Shown here: one piece after another, positions 29,605 through 38,335 of the stretch
Layout: each line of letters opens with the position of its first letter
Position numbering within the stretch: the stretch's first letter is position 1
Assembly (NCBI RefSeq): GCF_028291725.1
Contig: NZ_JAQGNT010000063.1
Location: forward strand, 123,367 to 187,366
DNA length: 64,000 bases
Source of the DNA: Hydrocarboniphaga sp.
GTDB taxonomy: Bacteria; Pseudomonadota; Gammaproteobacteria; Nevskiales; Nevskiaceae
Reading direction: 5' to 3'
Notes under the pieces: generated by a model
Told to the model about the DNA's origin: nothing
What the model saw: only the letters and a program-made list of their open reading frames with translations
Database searches by the model: none
Translations under genes and position numbers: made by a program

Positions 29605-31038
29605 GTGGTTCAGGGACGAAAGTTCGCGGCCGCGCGCCGCACGCGACTGTGCCTGTCGGGCGCGCTGCTGGCGGTTATCGCAGCGGGCTGCGTAGCCGCG
29701 CCCGGCCCTGCCCCAAAAGCCGACTCCACCGATTCGTCGGCCGCGAAAACCGCGTATCGCTACACCTTGGACTACGTCGCGCATGCTCCCTACCGCAGCG
29801 GCAGCGACGGTGATCGCGCCGTCGGCGACTGGATCGCCGGAGAGCTGCGCGCGATGGGCTACGCAGTCAGCATCGAGTCGTATCCGTTCCAGCGTTACGC
29901 GATAAACCAGGCCGAGCTGCGCGTCGGTGATTTCGCGCCTCCGGTCTTTCCCCAGTACTACTCCGGCGCGACTTCCGCGGCGGGCTTCGACGCGCCGCTG
30001 GTCGATATCGGCTCCGGCAGCGCCGCGGAAGCCGCGGCGGCGAAGGACGCCATCGCCCTGGTACAGGTGCCGCTGCTGTTCAATTTCTTCTCGCCGACGC
30101 TGGACAGCGCGCTGCGCAATGCCGCCGCGGCCGGCGCCAGGGCCCTGGTGGTCGCGTTCCAGGGGCCGGCCAACGAGATCGTGGTCAAGAACGTCGATGC
30201 CGGCACCGGGCTCTGCGGCCTGCCGGTGCTGCTGGTCGGCAAGCAGGATGGCCAGCGTCTGAGCAAGCTCGCCGGCGCTCGTGCTCATTTCACACTCGAT
30301 GCACAGCTGGCGGCAGGCGAATTCCGCAACGTCGTCGCGCGGCGCGGCAGCGGCACCGATCTGCTGGTGGTCGGCACGCCGGTCAACGGCTGGTTCACCG
30401 CGGCCGGCGAGCGCGGTTCCGGCCTCGGCGTGATGCTCGAACTGGCACGCGAATTTTCAAAGAAGGATCTGGGCGATCACAGCCTGGTGTTCCTCGCCAG
30501 CGGCGGCCATGAAGTCGGTTATCTCGGCCTGCCCGCCTTCATCGACGCGCACCAGAACTGGCTGCCGCATATCGGCACCTACGTGCACCTGGGGGCGAGC
30601 ATCGGCGTGCGGCAACTTGTCGACAGCAGCGACGGCGGCGATGCGCCGGTCGATCTGGGCTCTTTGAGCCTGCTGACGTTCTACGTCTCCGAGAATCCGC
30701 TGCTGCAATCGCTGGTCGCGCAAAGCCTGCGCGACGGCTCGCGAACGCTCGGCAGCTTCACGCCGCCGTCGATGCTCAATCCCGGCGAGCAGGCCGCGAT
30801 GTACGCCCGGCATGTGCCGATCGCGGCGGCATCGACCTCGCACTACTGGTTTCACACTGCGCGCGATCTGCCCGATCTCACCGGCCCCGTGCAGCTGGCT
30901 CCGGCACTGGCCGGTTATCGCGATCTGATTTCGGAATTGCTGCGGCGCACGACCGCGCAGCTGCGCGCGCAGAACCGGCTCGCCGACACGCTGGCCAAGC
31001 CGGCTCCGGCGGCAGTGTGCGCGGTTCCGCCGCGCTGA
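29605..31038 (+). CDS. M28-peptidase-like lipoprotein with degenerate metal site
   Basis: 477 residues from a GTG start with an AGGAGA Shine-Dalgarno 5 nt before it. The signal peptide ends in IAAGC, so lipidation at Cys28 is expected. Residues about 95-230 resemble a PA domain; the rest has the M28 layout (RNVVARRGSGTDLLVVGTPV, GERGSGLGVMLELAREF, LVFLASGGHEVGYLGLPAFI, YVHLGASIGVRQ). The canonical M28 ligands are not in place: the H-x-D becomes TPVNG, the central Asp lies in a GERGSG stretch, and the usual EE is GHE. It may use a different active site or be a binding protein. It heads a plus-strand group with the TonB receptor and carboxylesterase. Confidence 0.7.
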   Translation: MVQGRKFAAARRTRLCLSGALLAVIAAGCVAAPGPAPKADSTDSSAAKTAYRYTLDYVAHAPYRSGSDGDRAVGDWIAGELRAMGYAVSIESYPFQRYAINQAELRVGDFAPPVFPQYYSGATSAAGFDAPLVDIGSGSAAEAAAAKDAIALVQVPLLFNFFSPTLDSALRNAAAAGARALVVAFQGPANEIVVKNVDAGTGLCGLPVLLVGKQDGQRLSKLAGARAHFTLDAQLAAGEFRNVVARRGSGTDLLVVGTPVNGWFTAAGERGSGLGVMLELAREFSKKDLGDHSLVFLASGGHEVGYLGLPAFIDAHQNWLPHIGTYVHLGASIGVRQLVDSSDGGDAPVDLGSLSLLTFYVSENPLLQSLVAQSLRDGSRTLGSFTPPSMLNPGEQAAMYARHVPIAAASTSHYWFHTARDLPDLTGPVQLAPALAGYRDLISELLRRTTAQLRAQNRLADTLAKPAPAAVCAVPPR

Positions 31039-31096
31039 CAGGAAGGGATTCAAAACACGATCGGTCCTCGTCACCGATCGGCACAGGGAGAGCGAC

Positions 31097-33400
31097 ATGA
31101 GCAAGGGAATGAAGCCGGTCTGGCCGCTCGCGGCCTCGTTCGCGGCCTTGTCCGCGGTCACCGCGCCGGTGGCGGGTTGGGCACAGCAGGAAGCACCGGT
31201 GCAACCTGCGCAGACGAGCGTCGAAGCCGCGCCCGAACCGGTGCCGGCGCAATTGGAGGAGATCATCGTCACTGCGACCCGGCGCGAGCAGAGCCTGTCA
31301 AAAGTGCCGATCGCAGTCACCGAAGTCAGCGCCGAGCAGCTCGATTCGGCCGTGGTGCGCGACACGCAATCGCTGCAGATGCAAGTGCCTTCGCTGGCGG
31401 TCACCGTGTCGGGCAGTGAGTCCGCCGGCGCGGTGATCCGCATCCGCGGTGTCGGCACCTCTGGCGGCAATGCCGGCTTCGAAAGCTCGGTCGGGACCTT
31501 CATCGACGGCGTCTACATTCCGCGAGCCGGCCTGGCCTTGAACGATCTGGTCGACATCGATCGAATTGAAGTGCTGCGCGGCCCGCAGGGCACGCTGTTC
31601 GGCAAGAACACTTCGGTCGGCGCGATCAACGTCTACACCAAGCAGCCGACGTTCGAGCCCGAGGCCGAGCTGTCCGGATCGGTCGGCAGCTACGAGAACA
31701 TCATCGCGCGCGGCAGCGTCAGCGGCGGCGTCACCGACAAGTTGGCGCTGCGCCTGGCCGGCCAGTACAACGTCCGCGACGGCTATATCCAGAACCAGAC
31801 CGACGATCGCCGCTACAACGATCGTGACCGCTTCGTGCTGCGCGGGCAGGCGCTGTACCAGTTCACGCCGGACGTCTCGCTGCGCCTGATCGCCGACCAC
31901 TTCCGCAAGGACGAGCGCTGCTGCGTGGCGCCCTACACGCTCAACGGCGCGATCCCGTCCGGCGTCATTGCCGGGCTCGGCGGCACCGTGTTCGACCCAC
32001 CTCAGGACTACACCACCGCCTTCGATGCCGAAGTCGGGTCGGAGGCCGAGGACAGCGGCATCTCCGGACATCTGAGCTGGAACCTGGGCTGGGCCGAGCT
32101 GAAAACGATACTGGCGTATCGCGATGGCAACGCGCACGACGTTTCCGACGCCGACTACAGCGATCTGGCGATTGCCTATATCCCGTACCAGGATTCGACG
32201 CTGCGTTCGCGCACCGCGGAAATCTCGCTCAACGGCGAAGCCGGGCGGCTGAACTGGCTGGCCGGCGCGTTCTACTCGAAGGAAGACGTCAGCCTGAATT
32301 CGTCGACGCTGTTCGGTGCCGATGCCGGCGCCTATCTGCAAGCCCTGGTGCGCGCGACCAGTAGCTCGCAGATACCGCGATCCTTCTACCCGAGCGGAAC
32401 CGGACAGGTCACGCATGCCGAGCAGGACGGCGACAGTTTTTCGCTGTTCACGCACAACGTCGTCGACCTCGGTGCGGGCTTCGATTTGAGCGCCGGCCTG
32501 CGCTGGCTGCACGAAACCAAGGACGGTGGCGGCGAGTCGACCACCACCGCACCGACCTGCGCCAACGCGGCATTGCCCGCCTCGCTGAAGCTGCTGTGCG
32601 GCGCAGCGCCCTACGAGGATCACTACGACGACAACCGACTGACCGGAACCGCGGCGCTGGGAAAATCTTTTGGTACCGGGCGCTACGTCTACGCCAGCTA
32701 TTCGGCGGGCTTCAAATCCGGCGGCATCAATCTGAATCCGCCTTCGACCACCGGCGGCACCACCAGTTTCGATCCGGAGAAAGTGAAATCCTACGAACTC
32801 GGTCTGCGCCTCAGGCTCGGCAACCGGATCGCGACGCGCACCACGCTGTTCTACATGGACATCAAGGATTTTCAGCTGCTGAGTTTCGACGGCGTGACCA
32901 GCACGGTGTCGAACGCCGCCGCAGTAATTTCCAAGGGCGTCGAATTCGAGAGCGACTGGCTCGCACTGGACACGCTGATGCTGCGCGGCTCGCTCACCTA
33001 CGCCGACGCGAAATACGGCAAACAAACCGACAGCGATACGCTGCGCGGCGAGCAGCTGACCAACGCCCCGCGCTGGACCGGCCAGCTCGGCGCCAACTAC
33101 GAGCGCCCGCTGAGCTGGGCCGATACGCGCCTGCTCGGTAACGTGGTCGCGCGCTATCAGAGCAAGCTCAACACCGGCTCCGATCTCGACCCGAGCAAGG
33201 AACAAGGCGCGTACACACTGGTCAATGCGCGCCTGGGCCTGCGCTTCGTCAGCGGCTACGAGGCCTCGCTGTGGGGCGCGAATCTGCTCGACGAGTATTA
33301 CCGCCAGATCGTGTTCAACAGCGTCGCGCAGACCGGCAGCTACAACGGCTATGTCGGCCTGCCGCGGACCTGGGGCGTCGAGGTCAAGAAGCGGTTCTAG
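31097..33400 (+). CDS. TonB-dependent outer-membrane receptor
   Basis: 767 residues. Signal peptide (cleavage near GWAQ), then a TonB box (LEEIIVTATRREQSL), a plug domain (SVGTFIDGVYIPRAGLALND, RIEVLRGPQGTLFGKNTSVG, AINVYTKQPT) and a 22-strand barrel ending in YVGLPRTWGVEVKKRF with the usual terminal Phe. The plug matches the large family of receptors expanded in sphingomonads and related degraders, not a characterised siderophore receptor. The GGGAGAG ribosome-binding site precedes the ATG. Its neighbours (an M28-like lipoprotein, a carboxylesterase and an MFS pump) suggest uptake of an ester-type substrate. Confidence 0.92.
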   Translation: MSKGMKPVWPLAASFAALSAVTAPVAGWAQQEAPVQPAQTSVEAAPEPVPAQLEEIIVTATRREQSLSKVPIAVTEVSAEQLDSAVVRDTQSLQMQVPSLAVTVSGSESAGAVIRIRGVGTSGGNAGFESSVGTFIDGVYIPRAGLALNDLVDIDRIEVLRGPQGTLFGKNTSVGAINVYTKQPTFEPEAELSGSVGSYENIIARGSVSGGVTDKLALRLAGQYNVRDGYIQNQTDDRRYNDRDRFVLRGQALYQFTPDVSLRLIADHFRKDERCCVAPYTLNGAIPSGVIAGLGGTVFDPPQDYTTAFDAEVGSEAEDSGISGHLSWNLGWAELKTILAYRDGNAHDVSDADYSDLAIAYIPYQDSTLRSRTAEISLNGEAGRLNWLAGAFYSKEDVSLNSSTLFGADAGAYLQALVRATSSSQIPRSFYPSGTGQVTHAEQDGDSFSLFTHNVVDLGAGFDLSAGLRWLHETKDGGGESTTTAPTCANAALPASLKLLCGAAPYEDHYDDNRLTGTAALGKSFGTGRYVYASYSAGFKSGGINLNPPSTTGGTTSFDPEKVKSYELGLRLRLGNRIATRTTLFYMDIKDFQLLSFDGVTSTVSNAAAVISKGVEFESDWLALDTLMLRGSLTYADAKYGKQTDSDTLRGEQLTNAPRWTGQLGANYERPLSWADTRLLGNVVARYQSKLNTGSDLDPSKEQGAYTLVNARLGLRFVSGYEASLWGANLLDEYYRQIVFNSVAQTGSYNGYVGLPRTWGVEVKKRF

Positions 33401-33414
33401 TGATATCTCGACCT

Positions 33415-33440
33415 GTAGGAGCTTGCAACGCGGGTCCGCG
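33415..33440. repeat. REP remnant with GTAG head
   Basis: GTAGGAGCTTGCAACGCGGG then TCCGCG starts like family B (GTAGGAGC) but the stem is not maintained. It lies 15 bp after the TonB-receptor stop and about 60 bp before an intact family-B pair. Confidence 0.4.
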
Positions 33441-33502
33441 CCGTAATCGCGAAACAAACACCGGGACGAGCCCGGTTCGGAAATTTACATTTCCTGTTTG
33501 AT

Positions 33503-33566
33503 GGAAGCGGGTCATACCCGCGACTGGCACCCCATCGGCCCAGTCGCGGGTATGACCCGCTCCTAC
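33503..33566. repeat. GTAG-headed REP pair, family B copy 2
   Basis: Left head degenerate (ATGGAAGCGGGTCATACCCG), right half intact and ending in CTAC. Inverted arms match the copies at 6540 and 53283. It lies between the TonB receptor and the carboxylesterase. Confidence 0.8.
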
Positions 33567-33607
33567 AGCTGCGGATTGAAATGCACATCGACACCAAGGA
33601 GCCGAGC

Positions 33608-35113
33608 ATGCAAGCGTATCGAGTGATCGCCGCAGCATTGCTGTCGCTGATCGCAGCCTCTGCGCAGGCGCAGCAGCCGCTGGTCAAAATCAGCAGCGGC
33701 GAGCTGCTGGGCCAGCAGCGCGACGGCGTGCGCCGCTTCATCGGCATTCCCTACGCCGCGCAGCCGATCGGCGCGCTGCGCTGGCAGCCGCCGCAGCCGG
33801 CGCCGCCCTGGACCGCGCCACTCGATGCCTCGGCCTACGGCCCCGCCTGCCCGCAGCCCGACGATCGGCTGTTCGGCTTCACGCCGCCGAAGCAGGACGA
33901 AGCCTGCCTGCATCTGAATGTCTGGGCACCCGCGGCGCACGACCAGGCTCTGCCGGTCATGGTCTGGCTGCATGGCGGCGCGCATCGCATCGGCAGCGCC
34001 TCGCTGCCGTTCTACGACGGGCAGAAACTCGCTGCGCGCGGCGTGGTGCTGGTGACGCTGAACTATCGCCTCGGCTATCTCGGCTTCTTCTCGCACCCGG
34101 CACTGGATGCCGAGGGCAAGGCCGGCAACTTCGGGCTGATGGACCAGATCGCCGCGCTGAAATGGGTGCGCGACAACATCGCCGCATTCGGTGGCGACCC
34201 CGCGCGCGTGACCGTATTCGGCGAGAGCGCCGGCGGAGCGGACGTGCTGTATCTGATGAGCAGCCCGGCCGGCAGCAAGCTGTTCTCGGCCGCGATCGTC
34301 GAATCCGGCGGAGGCTGGAACAAGCCGCCGACGCGCAAGGCGATGCAAAAACTGGTGCTCGACGATCTGGAAACCGTCGGTGTCGACGATCACGCCGACG
34401 CCTCGGCGCTGCGCAAGCTGCCGGCAAAAAAGGTGGTCGATGCCCAGGCCCACGGCGCACTCGGCTTCGGGCCGTTTGTGGACGACACCACGACATTCGA
34501 AAAACCGAGCACGGTTTTCGCCGCCGGCCGACAGCTGCCAGTGCCTCTGATCATCGGCAACAACGATTACGAAGGCAGCCTGCTGAAATACCGCGACATG
34601 GGTTTCATGGGCGCGCTGTTGACCCGGCTTCCGGTCATCGCCGGCTGGTACGAAAGCCAGGCGCCTGCAGCAGCGGATCGTCAACCGCTGCTGTTCCGCG
34701 ACACGGTATTCGCAGCGCCGGCTCGCTGGATCGCGGCACACCAGTCGCGACTCGCTCCGACCTGGCTGTATCGCTTCTCCTACGTCGCCAGCGCCCGGCG
34801 CGGAAAACAGCCGGGCGCCGCGCACGCCGGCGAAATCGGCTACGTCTTCGACACGCTGGATACGGTGCCCAAGATCGGCGCCGCCACCAGTGACGAGGAT
34901 CGTCAGATGGCGCGCCAGGTCGCCGACTGCTGGGTCGCTTTCGCCAGCACCCATGAACCGCGCTGCGCGCTGGCCTGGAAACCCTATGAGCCGGCGGCCG
35001 ACAATGTGCTGATGATCGATGCGCAGCCGCACGAGGCGCGCCATCCCGAAGGCAGGATTCTGGACGGCGTCACCGAGTGGTTCGGCCCGGACTCGTTCCT
35101 GGGCCGACACTGA
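33608..35113 (+). CDS. Type-B carboxylesterase, secreted
   Basis: 501 residues from ATG 33608, with an AAGGAG Shine-Dalgarno 6 nt before it. Sec signal peptide (MQAYRVIAAALLSLIAASAQ, cleavage after AQA). An alpha/beta-hydrolase of the carboxylesterase type-B family: the oxyanion-hole HGG is in VMVWLHGGAHRIGSAS, NYRLGYLGFF follows, and the nucleophile Ser is in FGESAGGADVLYLM. The acidic residue is likely the Glu in NNDYEGSLLKY and the catalytic His is in AAHAGEIGYVFDTLD. It would hydrolyse ester substrates in the periplasm or outside. A substrate cannot be assigned. Its co-location with the TonB receptor and MFS pump suggests it acts on what the receptor imports. Confidence 0.93.
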   Translation: MQAYRVIAAALLSLIAASAQAQQPLVKISSGELLGQQRDGVRRFIGIPYAAQPIGALRWQPPQPAPPWTAPLDASAYGPACPQPDDRLFGFTPPKQDEACLHLNVWAPAAHDQALPVMVWLHGGAHRIGSASLPFYDGQKLAARGVVLVTLNYRLGYLGFFSHPALDAEGKAGNFGLMDQIAALKWVRDNIAAFGGDPARVTVFGESAGGADVLYLMSSPAGSKLFSAAIVESGGGWNKPPTRKAMQKLVLDDLETVGVDDHADASALRKLPAKKVVDAQAHGALGFGPFVDDTTTFEKPSTVFAAGRQLPVPLIIGNNDYEGSLLKYRDMGFMGALLTRLPVIAGWYESQAPAAADRQPLLFRDTVFAAPARWIAAHQSRLAPTWLYRFSYVASARRGKQPGAAHAGEIGYVFDTLDTVPKIGAATSDEDRQMARQVADCWVAFASTHEPRCALAWKPYEPAADNVLMIDAQPHEARHPEGRILDGVTEWFGPDSFLGRH

Positions 35114-35196
35114 AGCCGGCACTGAAAACAGCAGAGGCGCAGGCGGACCGATAAACTGGCCACAAGCCTGCGCTTCCGCGCATCAAGGAAAACGAC

Positions 35197-36153
35197 ATGC
35201 CACGCCTCGGCGTCATCATGGACCCGATCGGGTCGATCAAGCCCTACAAGGACACCACGCTGGCGCTGATGCTGGCGGCGCAGAAGCGCGGCTGGGAACT
35301 GGTGTATTTCGAACTCGGCGATCTGTGGCTGCGCGATGGCGTCGCACTGGGCCGCGGCCGCGCCGTGAGCGTGTTCGACGATAAAAAAAAGTGGTACGAA
35401 TTCGGCAGCGAAGCGGCGACGATCAAGCTCGGCGAACTCGACGCGATCCTGATGCGCAAGGACCCGCCTTTCGATCTCGAATACGTGACCGCGACCTACC
35501 TGCTGGAGCGCGCCGAAGCCCAGGGCGCACTGGTGGTGAACAAGCCCGAGTCGCTGCGCGACTGCAACGAAAAGATGTTCACCGCCTGGTTCCCGGAGCT
35601 GTGCCCGCCGACCTTGTTCGCACGCGACTCCGCTACCTTGCGTGCGTTCCACGCCGAGCATGGCGACGTGATCTACAAGCCGGTCGATGGCATGGGCGGC
35701 ATGGGCATCTTCCGTGTCGGCACGGACGGCATGAACCTGGGCTCGGTGATCGAACAGCTGACGCTGCTGGGAACGCGCACCATCGTCGCGCAGCGCTATC
35801 TGCCGCGGATCAGCGAAGGCGACAAGCGCGTGCTCGTCGTCGATGGCGAGGCCGTGCCGTATTGCCTGGCGCGGATACCGCAGGCTGGCGAAACCCGCGG
35901 CAATCTCGCCGCCGGCGGCACCGGCGAACCGCGGCCGCTGACCGACGACGATCGCCGCATCGCGGCCGCCGTCGGCCCGGAGCTGAAACGCCGCGGACTG
36001 CTGTTCGTCGGCCTGGATGTGATCGGCGACCGGCTGACGGAAATAAACGTTACCAGCCCGACCTGCGCACGCGAGATCGACGCCGCCTACGGCACCGACA
36101 TCGGCGGCCTGCTGATGAGCGCGATCGAGACCCGATTAAGCGCGAGGAGTTAG
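35197..36153 (+). CDS. gshB: Glutathione synthetase
   Basis: 318 residues, matching prokaryotic GshB: start MPRLGVIMDPIGSIKPYKDT, the substrate region LMRKDPPFDLEYVTATYLLE, ATP-grasp motifs (IYKPVDGMGGMGIFRV, AQRYLPRISEGDKRVLVVDG), EINVTSPTCAREIDAAYG near the C-terminus. It joins gamma-glutamylcysteine and glycine. AAGGAA Shine-Dalgarno just upstream. The first gene of the conserved gshB-yqgE-ruvX-pyrB cluster; gshA itself is 7.8 kb away across a likely inserted block. Confidence 0.95.
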   Translation: MPRLGVIMDPIGSIKPYKDTTLALMLAAQKRGWELVYFELGDLWLRDGVALGRGRAVSVFDDKKKWYEFGSEAATIKLGELDAILMRKDPPFDLEYVTATYLLERAEAQGALVVNKPESLRDCNEKMFTAWFPELCPPTLFARDSATLRAFHAEHGDVIYKPVDGMGGMGIFRVGTDGMNLGSVIEQLTLLGTRTIVAQRYLPRISEGDKRVLVVDGEAVPYCLARIPQAGETRGNLAAGGTGEPRPLTDDDRRIAAAVGPELKRRGLLFVGLDVIGDRLTEINVTSPTCAREIDAAYGTDIGGLLMSAIETRLSARS

Positions 36154-36214
36154 GGCCGCTCCATCCGTTTACACAGCTTTACCGACCGTTGGTACTGAAA
36201 ATGCGGAACGCGCC

Positions 36215-36242
36215 TTGACACCCCATGCGTCTGGGTAATACT
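36215..36242 (+). promoter_or_regulatory. Near-consensus promoter of yqgE (likely leaderless)
   Basis: A perfect TTGACA (36215-36220) and AATACT (36237-36242), 16 nt apart. The ATG of yqgE at 36250 starts 8 nt after the -10. The intervening sequence is CCCCCCC with no Shine-Dalgarno, so the transcript is likely leaderless. Confidence 0.6.
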
Positions 36243-36249
36243 CCCCCCC

Positions 36250-36810
36250 ATGAACCAGGGACTTTTCCTCAAAAACCAGTTTCTCATCGCCATGCCCAGC
36301 CTGGTGGATGGGAACTTCAGCCAGACCGTGTCCCTGCTGTGTGAGCACAACGACAAGGGTGCCGTCGGCCTGGTCATCAACCGCCCGACCGACCTCGCGC
36401 TGACCGCGATGCTTGAGCAAATGGGCCTGACTCACGACAAGATCGGAGCCGACCAGCCGATTTACTGGGGCGGCCCGGTGCAACCGGAGCGCGGTTTCGT
36501 CGTACATCGCGAACCTGGCGGCTGGGAATCCTGCCTGCAGGTGCAGGACGACCTGTACATCACCACCTCACGCGACATCCTGACCGCGATCGGCATTGGT
36601 GAAGGGCCCAGGGAATACCTGGTCACGCTGGGCTACGCGGGCTGGGGCGCCGGCCAGTTGGAGGACGAGATGCTGCTCAATTCCTGGCTCAATACGCCGG
36701 TCGATTCGGCCGTGCTGTTCGGCATGCCGCCGCGCCAGCGCTGGCAGGCGGCGACGCGCCTGCTCGGCGTCGACGTGACCCAGCTCAGCGGCTCGGTCGG
36801 CCACGCCTGA
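36250..36810 (+). CDS. yqgE: UPF0301/AlgH-family protein YqgE
   Basis: 186 residues, a clean YqgE: LFLKNQFLIAMPSLVDGNFS, VSLLCEHNDKGAVGLVINRP, YWGGPVQPERGFVVH, LGYAGWGAGQLEDEMLLNSW and the C-terminal RWQAATRLLGVDVTQLSG. Function is not firmly established; it is nearly always beside ruvX, as here. No Shine-Dalgarno precedes the ATG, but a strong promoter ends 8 nt upstream. The stop TGA overlaps the CTG start of ruvX. Confidence 0.95.
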   Translation: MNQGLFLKNQFLIAMPSLVDGNFSQTVSLLCEHNDKGAVGLVINRPTDLALTAMLEQMGLTHDKIGADQPIYWGGPVQPERGFVVHREPGGWESCLQVQDDLYITTSRDILTAIGIGEGPREYLVTLGYAGWGAGQLEDEMLLNSWLNTPVDSAVLFGMPPRQRWQAATRLLGVDVTQLSGSVGHA

Positions 36811-37232
36811 GCGGATACCTCGCTTTCGACTATGGCCTGCGCCGCATCGGCGCCGCTGTCGGCGACGACATCACCGGCTCGGCGCGGCCGCTGCCGACCG
36901 TCGCCAACGCCGCGCAACCCGACTGGGCGGCGATCGACAAACTCATACGTGAATGGCAGCCGGCAGCGCTGATCGTCGGCCTGCCGCTGGACGAAGACGG
37001 CGGCGAACAGGCGATCACCGAGCCGGCGCGCAAATTCTCGCGGCAGTTGCAGGCGCGCAGCGGCCTGGTCGTGCACCTGGCCGACGAGCGCTACTCGTCG
37101 CGCGCCGCCGACGACGCGCTGCGCGACGCCCGCTCCAGCGGCGCGATGAGCCGCCGCGTGAAGAAGGGCGACCGCGATGGCCAGGCCGCGCGGATTATTC
37201 TCGAGCAGTGGATGGCAGAGAAACACCCGTAG
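36807..37232 (+). CDS. ruvX: Putative pre-16S rRNA nuclease / Holliday junction resolvase-like RuvX (YqgF), CTG start
   Basis: 141 residues. Motifs: the RNase-H-like Asp strand YLAFDYGLRRIGAAVGDD, ALIVGLPLDEDGGEQAI, VVHLADERYSSRAAD (catalytic Glu) and KGDRDGQAARIILEQW (final Asp). Members process the 5' end of 16S rRNA. The normal N-terminus of the family (M-SGYLAFDYG) aligns here to a CTG codon at 36807-36809, which overlaps the yqgE stop as CTGA. There is no ATG, GTG or TTG in frame until 37047, which would delete the first catalytic motif. The stop codon TAG (37230-37232) is part of the GTAG head of the next REP pair. Confidence 0.85.
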   Translation: MSGYLAFDYGLRRIGAAVGDDITGSARPLPTVANAAQPDWAAIDKLIREWQPAALIVGLPLDEDGGEQAITEPARKFSRQLQARSGLVVHLADERYSSRAADDALRDARSSGAMSRRVKKGDRDGQAARIILEQWMAEKHP

Positions 37233-37307
37233 GTCGGCAATCCCTTGTCGACGTGAAGCTTCGGTAGCATATCGACGGTACACGTCGGCAAAGGATTGCC
37301 GACCTAC
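37229..37307. repeat. GTAG-headed REP pair, family A copy 3
   Basis: Left half GTAGGTCGGCAATCCCTTGT then CGACGT; right half the inverse complement with TTTGCCGACGTG and a CTAC end. The left head supplies the ruvX stop. The pair separates ruvX from pyrB. Confidence 0.9.
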
Positions 37308-37354
37308 GTCTACGTCGAGCAACCGGCGGCGCTCTGCTAAACTCGCGCCCCAGC

Positions 37355-38335
37355 ATGAAGACACCTTCCCTGCAACTCGACAGCAACGGCCGCCTGCGGC
37401 ACCTGTTGACGATGGAGGGCTTGTCGCGTGATCTGATCCTGCGCCTGCTGGATCGCGCCGCCGGGCTCGCCGACTCCACTTCCGGCGCCGAGAAAAAACT
37501 GCCGCTGCTGCGCGGACGCACCGTCGTCAACCTGTTCTTCGAGGCCTCGACCCGTACCCGCACGACCTTCGAGCTGGCGGCCAAGCGACTGTCGGCCGAT
37601 GTGATCAACCTGCAGATCGCCGCCTCGTCGACATCCAAGGGCGAAACCCTGCTCGACACGCTCAAGACCATGGAAGCGATGCAGGCCGACATGTTCGTGG
37701 TACGCCACGAAGCCAGCGGCGCCGCCCACTTCTTCGCCGAGCACGCGGCGCCGGGCGTGTCGATACTGAATGCCGGCGACGGCCGCCATGCGCACCCGAC
37801 GCAGGGCCTGCTCGACATGTACACGATCCGCGCGCACGCGCCGAAGGCGCGGCTGGGCTTCGGCGGGCTGTCGGTCGCCATCGTCGGCGACGTGCTGCAT
37901 TCGCGCGTCGCCCGCTCCGACATCCACGGCCTGCGCACGCTGGGCTGCGCCGACATCCGCGTGGTGGCGCCGCCGCCGCTGATCCCGGCCGGCATCGAGA
38001 CCCTGGGCGTGCGCGTATTCCACGACCTGGAACGCGGCCTGGACGGGGTCGACGTGGTGATCCTGCTGCGGCTGCAGAAAGAACGCATGCTCGGCGCCTT
38101 CCTGCCCTCGCTGGCCGAATTTCATGCTGATTTCGGCCTCACCCGCGAACGCTTCAAACGCCTGAAGCCGGACGCGATCGTGATGCACCCGGGCCCGATC
38201 AACCGCGGCGTCGAGATCGAAGGCGAGCTTGCCTATGGCGAGCGCTCGCTGATTCTTCAGCAGGTGACGCACGGCATCGCGGTGCGCATGGCGGTGATGG
38301 CCGAGATTCTGGGCGAAGCCGAGGCCGGCGCATGA
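37355..38335 (+). CDS. pyrB: Aspartate carbamoyltransferase catalytic subunit
   Basis: 326 residues; joins carbamoyl phosphate and aspartate in pyrimidine synthesis. The carbamoyl-phosphate motif STRTR is at 65-69 ([13 protein letters not shown]), with [24 protein letters not shown] and [15 protein letters not shown] also conserved. A TAAACT (37338-37343) lies 11 nt before the ATG and may be the -10, giving a very short leader. The stop overlaps the ATG of a 35-codon ORF (ATGA). pyrC' follows, as in Pseudomonas, where PyrB and the inactive PyrC' form one dodecameric complex. Confidence 0.95.
   Translation: MKTPSLQLDSNGRLRHLLTMEGLSRDLILRLLDRAAGLADSTSGAEKKLPLLRGRTVVNLFFEASTRTRTTFELAAKRLSADVINLQIAASSTSKGETLLDTLKTMEAMQADMFVVRHEASGAAHFFAEHAAPGVSILNAGDGRHAHPTQGLLDMYTIRAHAPKARLGFGGLSVAIVGDVLHSRVARSDIHGLRTLGCADIRVVAPPPLIPAGIETLGVRVFHDLERGLDGVDVVILLRLQKERMLGAFLPSLAEFHADFGLTRERFKRLKPDAIVMHPGPINRGVEIEGELAYGERSLILQQVTHGIAVRMAVMAEILGEAEAGA

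Noticed and set aside
37047..37232. Short 61-codon protein from TTG 37047
   Set aside because: It is the C-terminal part of RuvX; the N-terminal catalytic motif lies in the same frame upstream from CTG 36807.
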